From Arachis hypogaea (lineage: Eukaryota; Streptophyta; Magnoliopsida; Fabales; Fabaceae): 64,000 nt of DNA. The translations under genes and the position numbers were made by a program. This document shows, in pieces, positions 48,286 through 61,881 of this stretch (the first letter of the stretch is position 1; each line of letters starts with the position of its first letter). Under the pieces are notes generated by a model that had not been told where the DNA came from, searched no databases, and saw only the letters and a list, made by a program, of their open reading frames with translations. The stretch lies in contig NW_027255451.1 in assembly GCF_003086295.3 (NCBI RefSeq), positions 1,448,824 to 1,512,823 on the forward strand, read 5' to 3'.

Positions 48286-48355
48286 GTTGTGCTGACTCTC
48301 GTTCTTTAAACGACGCTATCCTGAGGAGGACACCTAAAGGCGAGCCGTAATGGCC
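47387..48355 (+). repeat. 1196-bp higher-order block, copy 2
   Basis: Follows copy 1 in direct tandem with the same markers in the same order. It then departs because one additional monomer (ACGATTTTTTTCCAAG type) follows. An older related copy lies near 44200-45200. Confidence 0.78.
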
Positions 48356-48875
48356 TCATCTTCGGCAAGCTCCTCCGGTTTTTTCCACAGTTTTTTTTCC
48401 GGTTTTTTTACGATTTTTTTCCAAGTTTTTTTTTTTTTTTACGTTGTGCTGACTCTCGTTCTTTAAATGACGTTATCCCGAGGAGGACACCTAAAGGCGA
48501 GCCGTAATGGCCTCATCTATGGCAAGCTCCTCCGGTTTTTTTCCACAGTTTTTTTCCGGTTTTTTTCCGATTTTTTTCCGAGTTTTTTTTTTATTTTTAC
48601 GTTTGCTGACTCTCGTTCTTTAAATGACGTTGTCCCGAGGAGGACACCTAAAGGCGAGCCGTAATGACCTCATCTATGGCAAGCTCCTCCGGTTTTTTTC
48701 CACAGTTTTTTTCCGTTTTTTTTTTTTTTTTTTACGTTGTGCTGACTCTCGTCCTTTAAACGACGCTATCCTGAGGAGGACACCTAAAGGCGAGCCGTAA
48801 TGGCCTCATCTTCGGCAAGCTCCTCCGGTTTTTTTTCCACAGTTTTTTTTTTCAGTTTTTTTCCGATATTTTTCT

Positions 48876-48909
<34 letters not shown>

Positions 48910-49334
48910 CGTTGTGCTGACTCTCGTTCTTTAAACGACGCTATCCTGAGGAGGACACCTAAAGGCGAGCCATAATGGCCTCATCTTTGGCAAGCTCTTC
49001 CGGTTTTTTTCCACAGATTTTTTTTCGGTTTTTTTACGATTTTTTTCCAAGTTTTTTTTTTTTTTTTACGTTGTGCTGACTCTCGTTCTTTAAATGACGT
49101 TATCCCGAGGAGGACACCTAAAGGCGAGCCGTAATGGCCTCATCTATGGCAAGCTCCTCCGGTTTTTTTCCACAGTTTTTTTCCGTTTTTTTTAACGTTG
49201 TGCTGACTCTCGTTCTTTAAACGACGCTATCCTGAGGAGGACACCTAAAGGCGAGTCGTAATGGCCTCATCTTCGGCAAGCTCCTCCGGTTTTTTTCCAA
49301 AGTTTTTTTTCCGGTTTTTTTCCAACTTTTTTCC

Positions 49335-49374
<40 letters not shown>

Positions 49375-49957
49375 GGAGTGCTGACTCTCGTTCTTTAATC
49401 GACGCTATCCTGAGGAGGACACCTAAAGGCGAGCCGTAATGGCCTCATCTTCGGCAAGCTACTCCGGTTTTTTTCCACAGTTTTTTTTCCAGTTTTTTTA
49501 CGATTTTTTTTTGAGTTTTTTTTATTTTTTTATTTTTTACGTTGTGCTGACTCTTGTTCTTTAAATGACGTTATCCCGAGGAGGACACCTAAAGGCGAGC
49601 CGTAATGGCCTCATCTTTGGCGAGCTTCTCCGGTTTTTTTCCAGAGTTTTTTTCCGTTTTTTTTTCTTACGTTGTGCTGACTCTCGTTCTTTAAACGACG
49701 CTATCCTGAGGAGGACACCTAAAGGCGAGACGTAATGGCCTCATCTTCGGCGAGCTCCTCCGGTTTTTTTCCAGAGTTTTTTTTTCCGGTTTTTTTCCGA
49801 GTTTTTTTTTTTTTTTTTTTTTTTTTTTAACGTTGTGCTGACTCTCGTTCTTTAAATGACGTTGTCCCGAGGAGGACACCTAAAGGCAAGCCGTAATGGC
49901 AAGCTCCTCCGGTTTTTTTCCACAGTTTTTTTCCGATTTTTTTTCCGTTTTTTTTTC

Positions 49958-50008
<51 letters not shown>

Positions 50009-51463
50009 GTTGTGCTTACTCTCGTTCTTTAAACGACGCTATCCTGAGGAGGACACCTAAAGGCGAGCCATAATGGCCTCATCTTCGGCAAGCTCCTCTG
50101 GTTTTTTTCCACAGTTTTTTTTTCCGGTTTTTTTACGATTTTTTTCCTAGTTTTTTTTTTTTTTTGTGCTGACTCTCGTTCTTAAATGACGTTGTCCCGA
50201 GGAGGACACCTAAAGGCGAGCCGTAATGGCCTCATCTATGGCAAGCTCCTCCGGTTTTTTTCCACAGTATTTTTCTGTTTTTTTTAGGTTTTTTTTTAGT
50301 TTTTTTTTTTTTTTTTTTTACGTTGTGCTTATTCTCGTTCTTTAAACGACGCTATCCTGAGGAGGAGACCTAAAGGCGAGCTGTAATGGCCTCATCTTCG
50401 GCAAGCTCCTCCGGTTTTTTTCCACAGTTTTTTATACGTTTTTTTTCCGAGTTTTTTTTTTTTTACGTTGTGCTGACTCTTGTTCTTTAAATGACGTTAT
50501 CCCGAGGAGGACACCTAAAGGCGAGCCGTAATGGCCTCATCTTTGGCAAGCTTCTCCGGTTTTTTTCCACAGTTTTTTTTCGTTTTTTTTTAAACGTTGT
50601 GCTGACACTCGTTCTTTAAACGACGCTATCCTGAGGAGGACACCTAAAGGCGAGCCGTAATGGCCTCATCTTCGGCAAGATCCTCCGGTTTTTTTCCAGA
50701 GTTTTTTTTTCGTTTTTTTCTGAGTTATTTTTTTTTTACGTTGTGCTGACTCTCGTTCTTTAAATGACGATGTCCCGAGGAGGACACCTAAAGGCGAGCC
50801 GTAATGGCCTCATCTATGGCAAGCTCCTCCGGTTTTTTTCCACAGTTCTTTTTTTTTTTTTTACATTGTGCTGACTCTCGTTCGTTAAACGACGCTATCC
50901 TGAGGAGGACACCTAAAGGCGAGCCGTAATGGCCTCATCTTCGGCAAGCTCCTCTGGTTTTTTTCCACAGTTTTTTTTTCCGATTTTTCTCCGAGTTTTT
51001 TTTTTTTTATACGTCGTGCTGACTCTTGTTCTTTAAATGACGTTATCACGAGGAGGACACCTAAAGGCGAGCCGTAATGGCCTCATCTTTGGCAAGCTCC
51101 TCCGGTATTTTTCCACAGTTTTTTCCGTTTTTTCAGTTTTTTTTTTTTTTTTTTTGTTTTTACCGTGTGCTGACTATCGTTCTTCAAATGACGTTATCCC
51201 GAGGAGGACACCTAAAGGCGAGCTGTAATGGCCTCATCTATGGCAAGCTCCTCCGGTTTTTTTCCACAGTTTTTTTCCGGTTTTTTTTTCCGTTTTTTTT
51301 CAGGTTTTTTTTTTTTTTTTTTTACGTTGTGCTGACTCTCGTTCTTTAAACGACGTTATCCTGAGGAGGAGACCTAAAGGCGAGCCGTAATGGCCTCAAC
51401 TTCGGTAAGCTCCTCCGGTTTTTTTCCATAGTTTTTTTTTCCGGTTTTTTTACGATTTTTTCC

Positions 51464-51497
<34 letters not shown>

Positions 51498-51520
51498 CGT
51501 TATGCTGACTCTCGTTCTTT

Positions 51521-51545
51521 AATACGATTTTTTTCCGAGTTTCTT
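51521..51545 (+). repeat. Truncated monomer junction (marker of a ~3.17-kb duplication)
   Basis: CGTTCTTTAA runs directly into TACGATTTTTTTCCGAG, so about 100 bp of core is missing. The identical abnormal junction occurs at about 54689, offset about 3168 bp. A shared breakpoint is strong evidence that the two surrounding segments were copied from one another. Confidence 0.75.
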
Positions 51546-52900
51546 TTTTTATTTTTTTTTTTTTTACGTTGTGCTGACTCTTGTTCTTTAAATGACGTAT
51601 CCCGAGGAGGACACCTAAAGGCGAGCCGTAATGGCCTCATCTTTGGCAACCTTCTCCGGTTTTTTGCCAGAGTTTTTTTCCGTTTTTTTTTTTCTTACGT
51701 TGTGCTGACTCTTGTTCTTTAAACGACGCTATCCTGATGAGGACACATAAAGGCGAGCCGTAATGGCCTCATCTTCGGCAAGCTCCTCCGGTTTTTTTCC
51801 AAGTTTTTTTTCCGGTTTTTTCCCGAGTTTCTTTTTTTTTTTTTTTTTTTTACGTTGTGCTGACTCTCGTTCTTTAAACGACGCTATCCTGAGGAGGACA
51901 CCTAAAGGCGACTCGTAATGGCCACATCTTCGGCAAGCTCCTCCGGTTTTTTTCCAGAGTTTTTTTTTCCGGTTTTTTTCCCGAGTTTTTTTTTTTTTTT
52001 TTTTTTTACGTTGTGCTGACTCTCGTTCTTTAAATGACGTTGTCCCGAGGAGGACACCTAAAGGCGAGCCGTAATGCCTCATCTATGGCAAGCTCCTCCG
52101 GTTTTTTCCCACAGTTTTTTTCTGTTTTTTTTTTTTTTACATTGTGCTGACTCTCGTTCTTTAAACGACGCTATCCAGAGGAGGACACCTAAAGGCGAGC
52201 CGTAATGGCCTCATCTTCGGCAAGCTCCACCGGTTTTTTTTCCACAGTTTTTTTTTTCAATTTTTTCCGAGTTTTTTTTTTATACGTTGTGCTGACTCTT
52301 GTTCTTTAAATGACGTTATCATGAGGAGGACACCTAAAGGCGAGCCGTAATGGCCTCATCTATGGCAAGCTCCTCCGGTTTTTTTCCACAGTTTTTTTTC
52401 TGTTTTTATTTTTTATTTTTTTTTTTTTACGTTGTGCTGACTCTCGTTCGTTAAACGACGCTATCCGGAGGAGGACACCTAAAGGCGAGCCGTAATGGCC
52501 TCATCTTCGGCAAGCTCCTCCGGTTTTTTTCCAGAGTTTTTTTTCCGGTTTTTTCCTGAGTTTTTTTTTTTTTTTTTTTTTACGTTGTGCTGACTCTCGT
52601 TCTTTAAATGACGTTGTCCCGAGGAGGACACCTAAAGGCAGCCGTAATGGCCTCATCTATGGCAAGCTCCTCCGGTTTTTTTCCACAGTTTTTTCCGATT
52701 TTTTTCCTTTTTTTTTCAGGTTTTTTTTTTTTTATTTTTTTTTACGTTGTGCTGACTCTCGTTCTTTAAACGACGCTATCCTGAGGAGGACACCTAAAGG
52801 CGAGCCATAATGGCCTCATCTTCGGCAAGCTCCTCTGGTTTTTTTCCACAGTTTTTTTTCCGGTTTTTTTACGATTTTTTTCCTAGTTTTTTTTTTTTTT

Positions 52901-54614
52901 TGTGCTGACTCTCGTTCTTTAAATGACGTTCCCGAGGAGGACACCTAAAGGCGAGCCGTAATGGCCTCATCTATGGCAAGCTCCTCCGTTTTTTCCACAG
53001 TTTTTTTTTTTTTTTCGGTTTTTTTTTTTTTTTTTTTTTTTTACGTTGTGCTTATTCTCGTTCTTTAAATGACGCTATCCTGAGGAGGAGACCTAAGGCG
53101 AGCCGTAATGGCTCATCTTCGGCAAGCTCCTCCGTTTTTTTCCACAGTTTTTTTACGTTTTTTTTTCCGAGGTTTTTTTTTTTTTTTTTACGTTGTGCTG
53201 ACTCTGTTCTTTAAATGACGTTATCCCGAGGAGGACACCTAAAGGCGAGCCGTAATGGCCTCATCTTTGGCAAGCTTCCTCCGGTTTTTTTCCACAGTTT
53301 TTTTCCATTTTTTTTTTACGTTGTGCTGACACTCGTTCTTTAAACGACGCTATCCTGAGGAGGACACCTAAAGGCGAGCCGTAATGGCCTCATCTTCGGC
53401 AAGATCCTCCGGTTTTTTTCTAGAGTTATTTTTATTTTTTTTTTTACTTTGTGCTGACTCTCGTTCTTTAAATGACGTTGTCCCGCGGAGGACACCTAAA
53501 GGCGAGCCGTAATGGCCTCATCTATGGCAAGCTCCTCGGTTTTTTTCCACAGTTTTTTTCTGTTTTTTTTTTTTTCGCAGCTCTCGTTTTTCCACAGTTT
53601 TTTTTCCGTTTTTTTCTGAGTTTTTTTTTTTTTTTTTTTTTACGTTGTGCTGACTCTTGTTCTTTAAATGACGTTATCCGAGGAGGACACCTAAAGGCGA
53701 GCTGTAATGGCCTCATCTTTGGCAAGCTTCTCCGGTTTTTTTCCACAGTTTTTTTCCCTTTTTTTTTATACGTTGTGCTGACACTCGTTCTTTAAACGAC
53801 GCTATCCTGAGGAGGACACCTAAAGGCGAGCCGTAATGGCCTCATCTTCGGCAAGATCCTCCGGTTTTTTTCCAGAGTTTTTTTTCCGGTTTTTTTCTGA
53901 GTTATTTTTTTTTTACGTTGTGCTGACTCTCGTTCTTTAAATGACGTTGTCCCGAGGAGGACACCTAAAGGCGAGCCGTAATGGCCTCATCTATGGCAAG
54001 CTCCTCCGGTTTTTTCCACAGTTCTTTTTTTTTTTTTTTTTTACATTGTGCTGACTCTCGTTCGTTAACGACGCTATCCTGAGGAGGACACCTAAAGGCG
54101 AGCCGTAATGGCCTCATCTTCGGCAAGCTCCTCCGGTTTTTTTCCACAGTTTTTTTTCCGATTTTTTTCCGAGTTTTTTTTTATACGTGTGCTGACTCTT
54201 GTTCTTTAAATGACGTTATCACGAGGAGACACCTAAAGGCGAGCCGTAATGGCCTCATCTTGGCAAGTCTCCGGTATTTTTCCACAGTTTTTTCCGTTTT
54301 TTTTTTCAGTTTTTTTTTTTTTACGTGTGCTGACTATCGTTCTTTAAATGACGTTATCCCGAGGAGGACACCTAAAGGCGAGCTGTAATGGCCTCATTTG
54401 GCAAGCTCTCCGGTTTTTTCACATTTTTTCCGGTTTTTTTTCCGTTTTTTTTCAGTTTTATTTTTTTTTTTTTTTACGTTGTGCTGACTCTCGTTCTTTA
54501 ACGACGTTATCCTGAGGAGGAGACCTAAAGGCGAGCATAATGGCCTCCACTTCGGCAAGCTCCTCCGGTTTTTTTCCATAGTTTTTTTTTCCGGTTTTTT
54601 TTAAGATTTTTTCC

Positions 54615-54661
<47 letters not shown>

Positions 54662-54980
54662 GTTGTGCTGACTCTCGTTCTTTAATACGATTTTTTTCCG
54701 AGTTTCTTTTTTATTTTTTTATTTTTTACTTTGCTGACTCTGTCTTTAAATGACGTTATCTCGAGGAGGACACCTAAAGGCGAGCCGTAATGGCCTCATC
54801 TTTGGCAACCTTCTCCGGTTTTTGCTAGAGTTTTTTTCCGTTTTTTTTTCTTACGTTGTGCTGACTCTTGTTCTTTAAACGACGCTATCCTGATGAGGAC
54901 ACATAAAGGCGAGCCGTAATGGCCTCATCTTCGGCAAGCTCCTCCGGTTTTTTTCCAGAGTTTTTTTCCGGTTTTTTCCC

Positions 54981-55023
<43 letters not shown>

Positions 55024-56860
55024 GTTGTGCTGACTCTCGTTCTTTAAACGACGCTATCCTGAGGAGGACACCTAAAGCCGAGCCGTAATGGCCTCATCTT
55101 CGGCAAGCTCCTCCGGTTTTTTTCCAGAGTTTTTTTCCGTTTTTTCTGAGTTATTTTTTTTTTACGTTGTGCTGACTCTCGTTCTTTAAATGACGTTACC
55201 CGAGGAGGACACCTAAAGGCGAGCCGTAATGGCCTCATCTATGGCAAGCTCCTCCGGTTTTTTTCCACAGTTTTCTTTTTTTTTTTTTTACATTGTGCTG
55301 ACTCTCGTTCGTTAAACGACGCTATCCTGAGGAGGACACCTAAAGGCGAGCCGTAATGGCCTCATCTTCGGCAAGCTCCTCCGGTTTTTTTCACAGTTTT
55401 TTTTTCCGATTTTTTTCCGAGTTTTTTTTTTATACGTTGTGCTGCTCTTGTTCTTTAAATGACGTTATCCCGAGGAGGACACCTAAAGGCGAGCCGTAAT
55501 GGCCTCATCTATGGCAAGCTCCTCCGGTTTTTTTCCACAGTTTTTTTCTGTTTTTATTTTTTATTTTTTTTTTACGTTGTGCTGACTCTCGTTCGTTAAA
55601 CGACGTATCCGGAGGAGGACACCTAAAGCGAGCCGTAATGCCTCATATTTGGCAAGCTCCTCCGGTTTTTTTCCGTTTTTTCGGTTTTTTTTTTTTTTTT
55701 TTTTTTTTTTTCGTTGTGCTACTCTCGTTCTTTAAACGACGCTATCCTGAGGAGGAGACCTAAAGGCGAGCCGTAATGGCCTCATCTTCGGCAAGCTCCT
55801 CTGGTTTTTTTTCACAGTTTTTTTCTGGTTTTTTTCATTTTTTTCGAGTTTTTTTTTTTTTACGTTGTGCTGACTCTCGTTCTTTAAACGACGCTATCCT
55901 GAGGAGGACACCTAAAGGCGAGCCGTAATGGCCTCATCTTCGGCAAGCTCCTCCGGTTTTTTTCCACAGTTTTTTTCTGGTTTTTTTCTTTTTTCTTTTT
56001 TTTTTCTTTTTTTTTTTACGTTGTGCTGACTCTCGTTCTTTAAACACGCTATCCTGAGGAGGACACCTAAAGGCAAGCCGTAATGGCCTCATCTTCAGCA
56101 AGCTCCTCTGGTTTTTTTTCACAGTTTTTTTTCGTTTTTTCCGAGTTTTTTTTTTTTTATACGTTGTGCTGACTCTGTTCTTTAAATGACGTTATCCGAG
56201 GAGGACACCTAAAGGCGAGCCGTAATGGTCTCATCTTGGCAAGCTCCTCCGTATTTTTTCCACAGTTTTTTCCATTTTTTTCAGTTTTTTTTTTTTTTTT
56301 GTTACGTTGTGCTGACTATCGTTCTTTAAATGACGTTATCCGAGGAGGACACCTAAATGCGAGCCGTAATGGCCTCATTTTGGCAAGCTCCTCTGGTTTT
56401 TTTCACAGCTTTTTTCGGTTTTTTCCGTTTTTTTCAGGTTTTTTTTTTTTTTTTACGTTGTGCTGACTCTCGTTCTTTAAACGACGCTATCCTGAGGAGG
56501 AGACCTAAAGGCGAGCCGTAATGGCCTCATCTTCGGCAGCTCCTCTAGTTTTTTTTCCACAGTTTTTTTCCGGTTTTTTTCCGTTTTTCCGAGTTTTTTT
56601 TTTTATACGTTGTGCTGAGTCTCGTTCGTTAACGACGCTATCCTGAGGAGGACACCTAAAGGCGAGCCGTAATGGCCTCATCTTCGGCAAGCTCCTCCGG
56701 TTTTTTTTCACAGTTTTTTTCTGATTTTTTTCCGAGTTTTTTTTTTTTACGTTGTGCTGACTCTTGTTCTTTAAATGACGTTATCCGAGAGGACACCTAA
56801 ATGCGAGCCGTAATGGCCTCATATTTGGCAACCTCCTCCGTCACCCGGTTTTTTTCCATC

Positions 56861-56919
<59 letters not shown>

Positions 56920-57636
56920 GTTGTGCTGACTCTCGTTCTTTAAAGACGCTTCCTGAGGAGAACCTAAAGGCGAGCCGTAATGGCCTCATCTTCGGCAAGC
57001 TCCTCCGGTTTTTTCCACAGTTTTTTTTCCGATTTTTTTACGATTTTTTTCGAGTTTTTTTTTTTTTTTTTTTTTGCTACTCTCGTTCTTTAAATGACGT
57101 TTCCGAGGAGGACACCTAAAGGCGAGCCGTAATGGCCTCATCTTCGGCAAGCTCCTCCGGTTTTTTTCCGGTTTTTTTTAGTTTTTTCTTTTCTTTTTTT
57201 TTTTTTTTTACGTTGTGTAACTTCGTTCGTTAAACGACCCATCCTGAGGAGACACCTAAAGGCAACGTAATGCCTCATCTTCGGCAAGCTCTCCGGGGTT
57301 TTTTTCCAGGAGTTTTTTTCTTTTCTTTTTTCGTTTTTTTGGAGTTTATTTTTTTTTTTCTTTTTTTTTCTTTTTTTTTTTTTTTTTACGTTGTGCTGAC
57401 TCTCGTTCGTTAAACGACGCTATCCTGAGGAGGACACCTTAAAGGCGAGCCGTAATGGCCTCATCTGCAGTCCCCGGTTTTTTCACAGTTTTTTCCGTTT
57501 TTCATTTTTTTTTTTTTTTTTACGTTGTGCTGACTTCGTTCTTTAAATGACGTTATCCCGAGGAGGACACCTAAAGCGAGCCGTAATGGCCTCATCTTCG
57601 GCAAGCTCCTCCGGTTTTTTTTCCAAGTTTTTTCCG

Positions 57637-57667
<31 letters not shown>

Positions 57668-59296
57668 GTTGTGCTGACTCTCGTTCTTTAACGACGCTAT
57701 CCTGAGGAGGACACCTAAAGGCGAGCCGTAATGGCCTCATCTTCGGCAAGCTCCTCCGGTTTTTTTTCCACAGTTTTTTTTTCGGTTTTTTTACGATTTT
57801 TCGAGTTTTTTTTTTTTTTATACGTTGTGCTGACTCTTGTTCTTTAAATGACGTTATCCGAGGAGGACACCTAAACGAGCCGTAATGGCCTCATCTTTGG
57901 CAGCTCCTCCGGTTTTTTTCCACAGTTTTTCGTTTTTTTCCGATTTTTTTTCCGGTTTTTTTTTTTTTTTTACGTTTTGCTGACTCCGTTCTTTAAATGA
58001 CGTTGTCCCGGGAGGACACCTAAGGCGAGCCGTAATGCCTCATCTATGCAAGCTCCTCCGGTTTTTTCCACAGTTTTTTTTTCCGTTTTTTTTTTTTTTT
58101 TTTACGTTTGGTGCTGACTCTCGTCTTTAAACGACGCTATCCTGAGAGGGACACCTAAAGGCGAGCCGTATGGCCTCATCTTCGGCAAGCTCCTCGGTTT
58201 TTTTCCAAGTTGTTCTGTTTTTTCGAGTTTTTTCCGATTTTTTCTTTTTTTTCTTTTTTTTTTTTTTTTTTTTTTTTTACGTTGTGCTGACTCTCGTTCT
58301 TTAACGACGCTATCCTGAGGAGGACACCTAAAGGCGAGCCATAATGGCCTCATCTTCGGCAAGCTCCTTCCGGTTTTTTTCCACAGTTTTGTTTTCCGAT
58401 TTTTTTACGATTTTTTGCTTTTTTTTTTTACGTTTGCTGACTCTCGTTCTTTAAATGACGTTATCCGAGGAGGACACCTAAAGGCGAGCCGTAATGGCCT
58501 CATCTATGGCAAGCTCCTCCGGTTATTTTTCCACGTTTTTTTTTTTTTTTTAGTTTTTTTTTAGTTTTTTTATTTTTTTAACGTTGTGCTGACTCATCGT
58601 TCTTTAAACACGCTATCCTCGAGGAGGACACCTAAAGGCGAGCCGTAATGGCCTCATCTTCGGCAAGCTCCTCCGGTTTTTTTTCCACAAGTTTTTATCC
58701 AGGTTTTTTTCGTTTTCTTTATTTTTTTTTTTTTTTTTTTACGTTGTGCTGACTCTCGTTCTTTAAATCGACGCTTATCCCGAGGAGGAACCTAAAGGCG
58801 AGCCGTAATGGCCTCATCTTCGGCAAGCACTCTGGTTTTTTTTCCACAGTTTTTTTCCAGTTTTTTTCATTTTTTTTTCGATTTTTTTTTTATCTGTGCT
58901 GACTCTCGTTCTTTAAATGACGTTATCCCGAGGAGGACACCTAAAGGGCGAGCCGTAATGGACCCTCATCTTGGCAAGCTCCTCTCCCGTTTTTTTCCAG
59001 CAGTTTTTTTGTTTTTTTTTTTTTATGTTGTGCTGACTCTCGTTCTTTAAATGACGTTATCCCGAGGAGGACACCTAAAGGCGAGCCGTAATGGCCTCAT
59101 CTTCGGCAAGCCTCCTCAGGTTTTTTTCCAAGTTTTTTTTCCCGTTTTTTCCCGAGTTTTTTTTTTTTTTTACGTTGTGCTGACTCTCGTTCTTTAAACG
59201 ACGCTATCCTGAGGAGGACACCTAAAGGCGAGCCGTAATGCTCATCTTCGGCAAGCTCCTCCGGTTTTTTCCACAGTTTTTTTTTCGTTTTTTTTC

Positions 59297-59339
<43 letters not shown>

Positions 59340-61850
59340 GTTGTGCTGACTCTCGTTCTTTAAACGACGCTATTCCTGAGGAGGACACCTAAAGGCGAGC
59401 CGTAATGGCCTCATCTTCGGGCAAGCTCCTCCTTTTTTTCACAGTTTTTTTTTTCCGGATTTTTTTTCCGAGTTTTTTTTTTTTATTATCTTTGTGCTGA
59501 CTCTCGTTCTTAAATGACGTTGTCCCGAGGAGGACACCTAAAGGCGAGCCGTAATGGCCTCATCTATGGCAAGCTCCCGGTTTTTTCCACAGTTTTTTCC
59601 GTTTTTTTTAGTTTTTTTTTTGTTTTTTTACGTTGTTGCTTGACTCTCGTCTTTAACGACGCTATCCTGAGGAGGACACCTAAAGGCGAGCCGTAATGGC
59701 CTCATCTTCGGCAAGCTCCTCCGGTTTTTTCCACAGTTTTTTTCCGTTTTTTTTCCGATTTTTCATTTTTTTTTTACGTTGTGCTGACTCTGTCTCTTTT
59801 AAATGACGTATCCGAGGAGACACCTAAAGGCGAGCCGTAATGGCCTCATCTTGGCAGCTCCTCCGGTTTTTTTTTCCACAGTTTTTTTTCGTTTTTTTCA
59901 TTTTTTTAGTTTTTTTTTTTTTTTTTTTACGTTGTGCTAACTCTCGTTCTTTAAAACGACGCTATCCTGAGGAGGACACCTAAACGCGAGCCGTAATGGC
60001 CTCATCTTCGGCAAGCTCCTCCGGTTTTTTCCACAGTTTTTTTTCGTTTTCTTTTCCGAGTTTTTTTTTTTTTTTTTTTACGTTGGCTGACTCTCGTTCT
60101 TTAAATGACGTATATCCCGAGCGAGGACACCTAAAGGCGAGCCGTAATGGCTCATCTATGGCAAGCATCCTCCGTTTTTTCCACAGTTTTTTCTTTTTTT
60201 TTTTATAGTTGTGCTGACTCTCGTTCTTTAAACGACGCTATCCTGAGGAGGACACCTAAAGGCGAGCCGTAATGGCCTCATCTTCGGCAAGCTCCTCGGT
60301 TTTTTTCCAAGTTTTTTTTTTTTTTTCTATTTTTTTTTTTACGTTGTGCTGACTCTCGTTCTTAAATGACGTTATCACGAGGAGCGACACCTAAAGGCGA
60401 GCCGTAATGGCCTCATCTTCGGCAAGCTCCTCCGGTTTTTTTTCCACAGTTTTTTCCTTTTTTCGAGTTTTTTTTTTTTTTTTTTTTTTTACGTTTCGCT
60501 TCGTTCTAAAGACGTATCCGAGGAGGACACCTAAAGGCGAGCTAATGCCTCATCTGGCAAGCTCTCCGTTTTTTTCACAGTTTTTTTTTTTTTTTCTGGT
60601 TTTTTTTTTTTTACGTTGTGCTGACTCTGTTCTTTTAAACGACGTTATCCTGAGGAGGAACCTAAAGGCGAGCCGTAATGGCCTCATCTTCGGCAAGCTC
60701 CTCCGGTTTTTCCAAGTTTTTTTCCGGTTTTTTTACGATTTTTTCGAGTTTTTTTTTTTTTTACTTGTGCTGACTATCGTTCTTTAAATGCGTTATCCGA
60801 GGAGGCACCTAATGCGAGCCGTATGGCCTCATCTTTGGCAAGCTCTCCGTTTTTTTCACAGTTTTTTCCGGTTTTTTCGTTTTTTCAGTTTTTTTTTTTT
60901 ATTTTTTACGTTGTGCTGACTCTCGTTCTTTAAATGACGTATTCCCGAGGAGGAACCTAAAGGCGAGCCGTAATGGCCTCATCTTGGCAAGCTCCTCCGG
61001 TTTTTTTCCACAGTTTTTTTCCGATTTTTTTTGTTTTTTTTTACGTTGTGCTGACTCTTGTTCTTTAAACGACGCTATCCTGAGGAGGACACCTAAAGGC
61101 GAGCCGTAATGGCCTCATCTTCGCAAGCTCTCCGGTTTTTTCCACAGTTTTTTTTTCCGGTTTTTTCCGAGTTTTTTTTTTTTTTTTTTTTTTTTTTTCG
61201 TTGTGCGACTTCGTTCTTTAAAGACGTTTTGAGGAGGACACCTAAGCGATCGTAAGGCCCTTGGCAAGCTCTCCGGTTTTTTTCAAGTTTTTTTTCCGTT
61301 TTTATTTTTTTTTTTTTTTACGTGTGCGACTCTCGTTCTTTAAAGAACGTTTCTGGAGGACACCTAAAGGCGAGCCGTAATCGGCCTCATCTATGGCAAG
61401 CTCCTCCGGTTTTTTCCCACAGTTTTTTTCTCTTTTTTTTTTTTTTACGTTGTGCTGACTCTCGTTCTTTAAACGACGCTTATCCTGAGGAGGACACCTA
61501 AAGGCGAGCCGTAATGCCTCATCTTCGGCAAGCTCCCGGTTTTTTTCCAAGTTTTTTTTATTTTTCATTTTTTTCCTGTTTTATTTTTTTTACGTTGTGC
61601 TGACTCTCGTTCTTTAAATGAACGTTATCCTGAGGAGGACACCTAAAGCGAGCCGTAATGGCCTCATCTATCGGCAAGCTCCTCCGAGTTTTTTTTCCAC
61701 AGATCTTTTTTCCGAGTTTTTTTTTTTTATTACGTTGTGCTTGACTCTTCGTCCTTTAAACGACGCTATCCTGAGGAGGACACCTAAAGGCGAGCCGTAA
61801 TGGCCTCATCTTCGGCAAGCTCCTCCGGTTTTTTTCCCACAGTTTTTCGT

Positions 61851-61881
<31 letters not shown>

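Larger units (their letters stand above)
42831..52900 (+). repeat. Satellite array, right part, clean segment
   Basis: About 68 monomers with mostly intact cores, and the best place to study array structure. It includes higher-order blocks at 46191-48355 and long T runs (61 nt at 45052-45112, 45 nt at 48239-48283, 47 nt at 49960-50006). No genes are visible. Confidence 0.92.
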
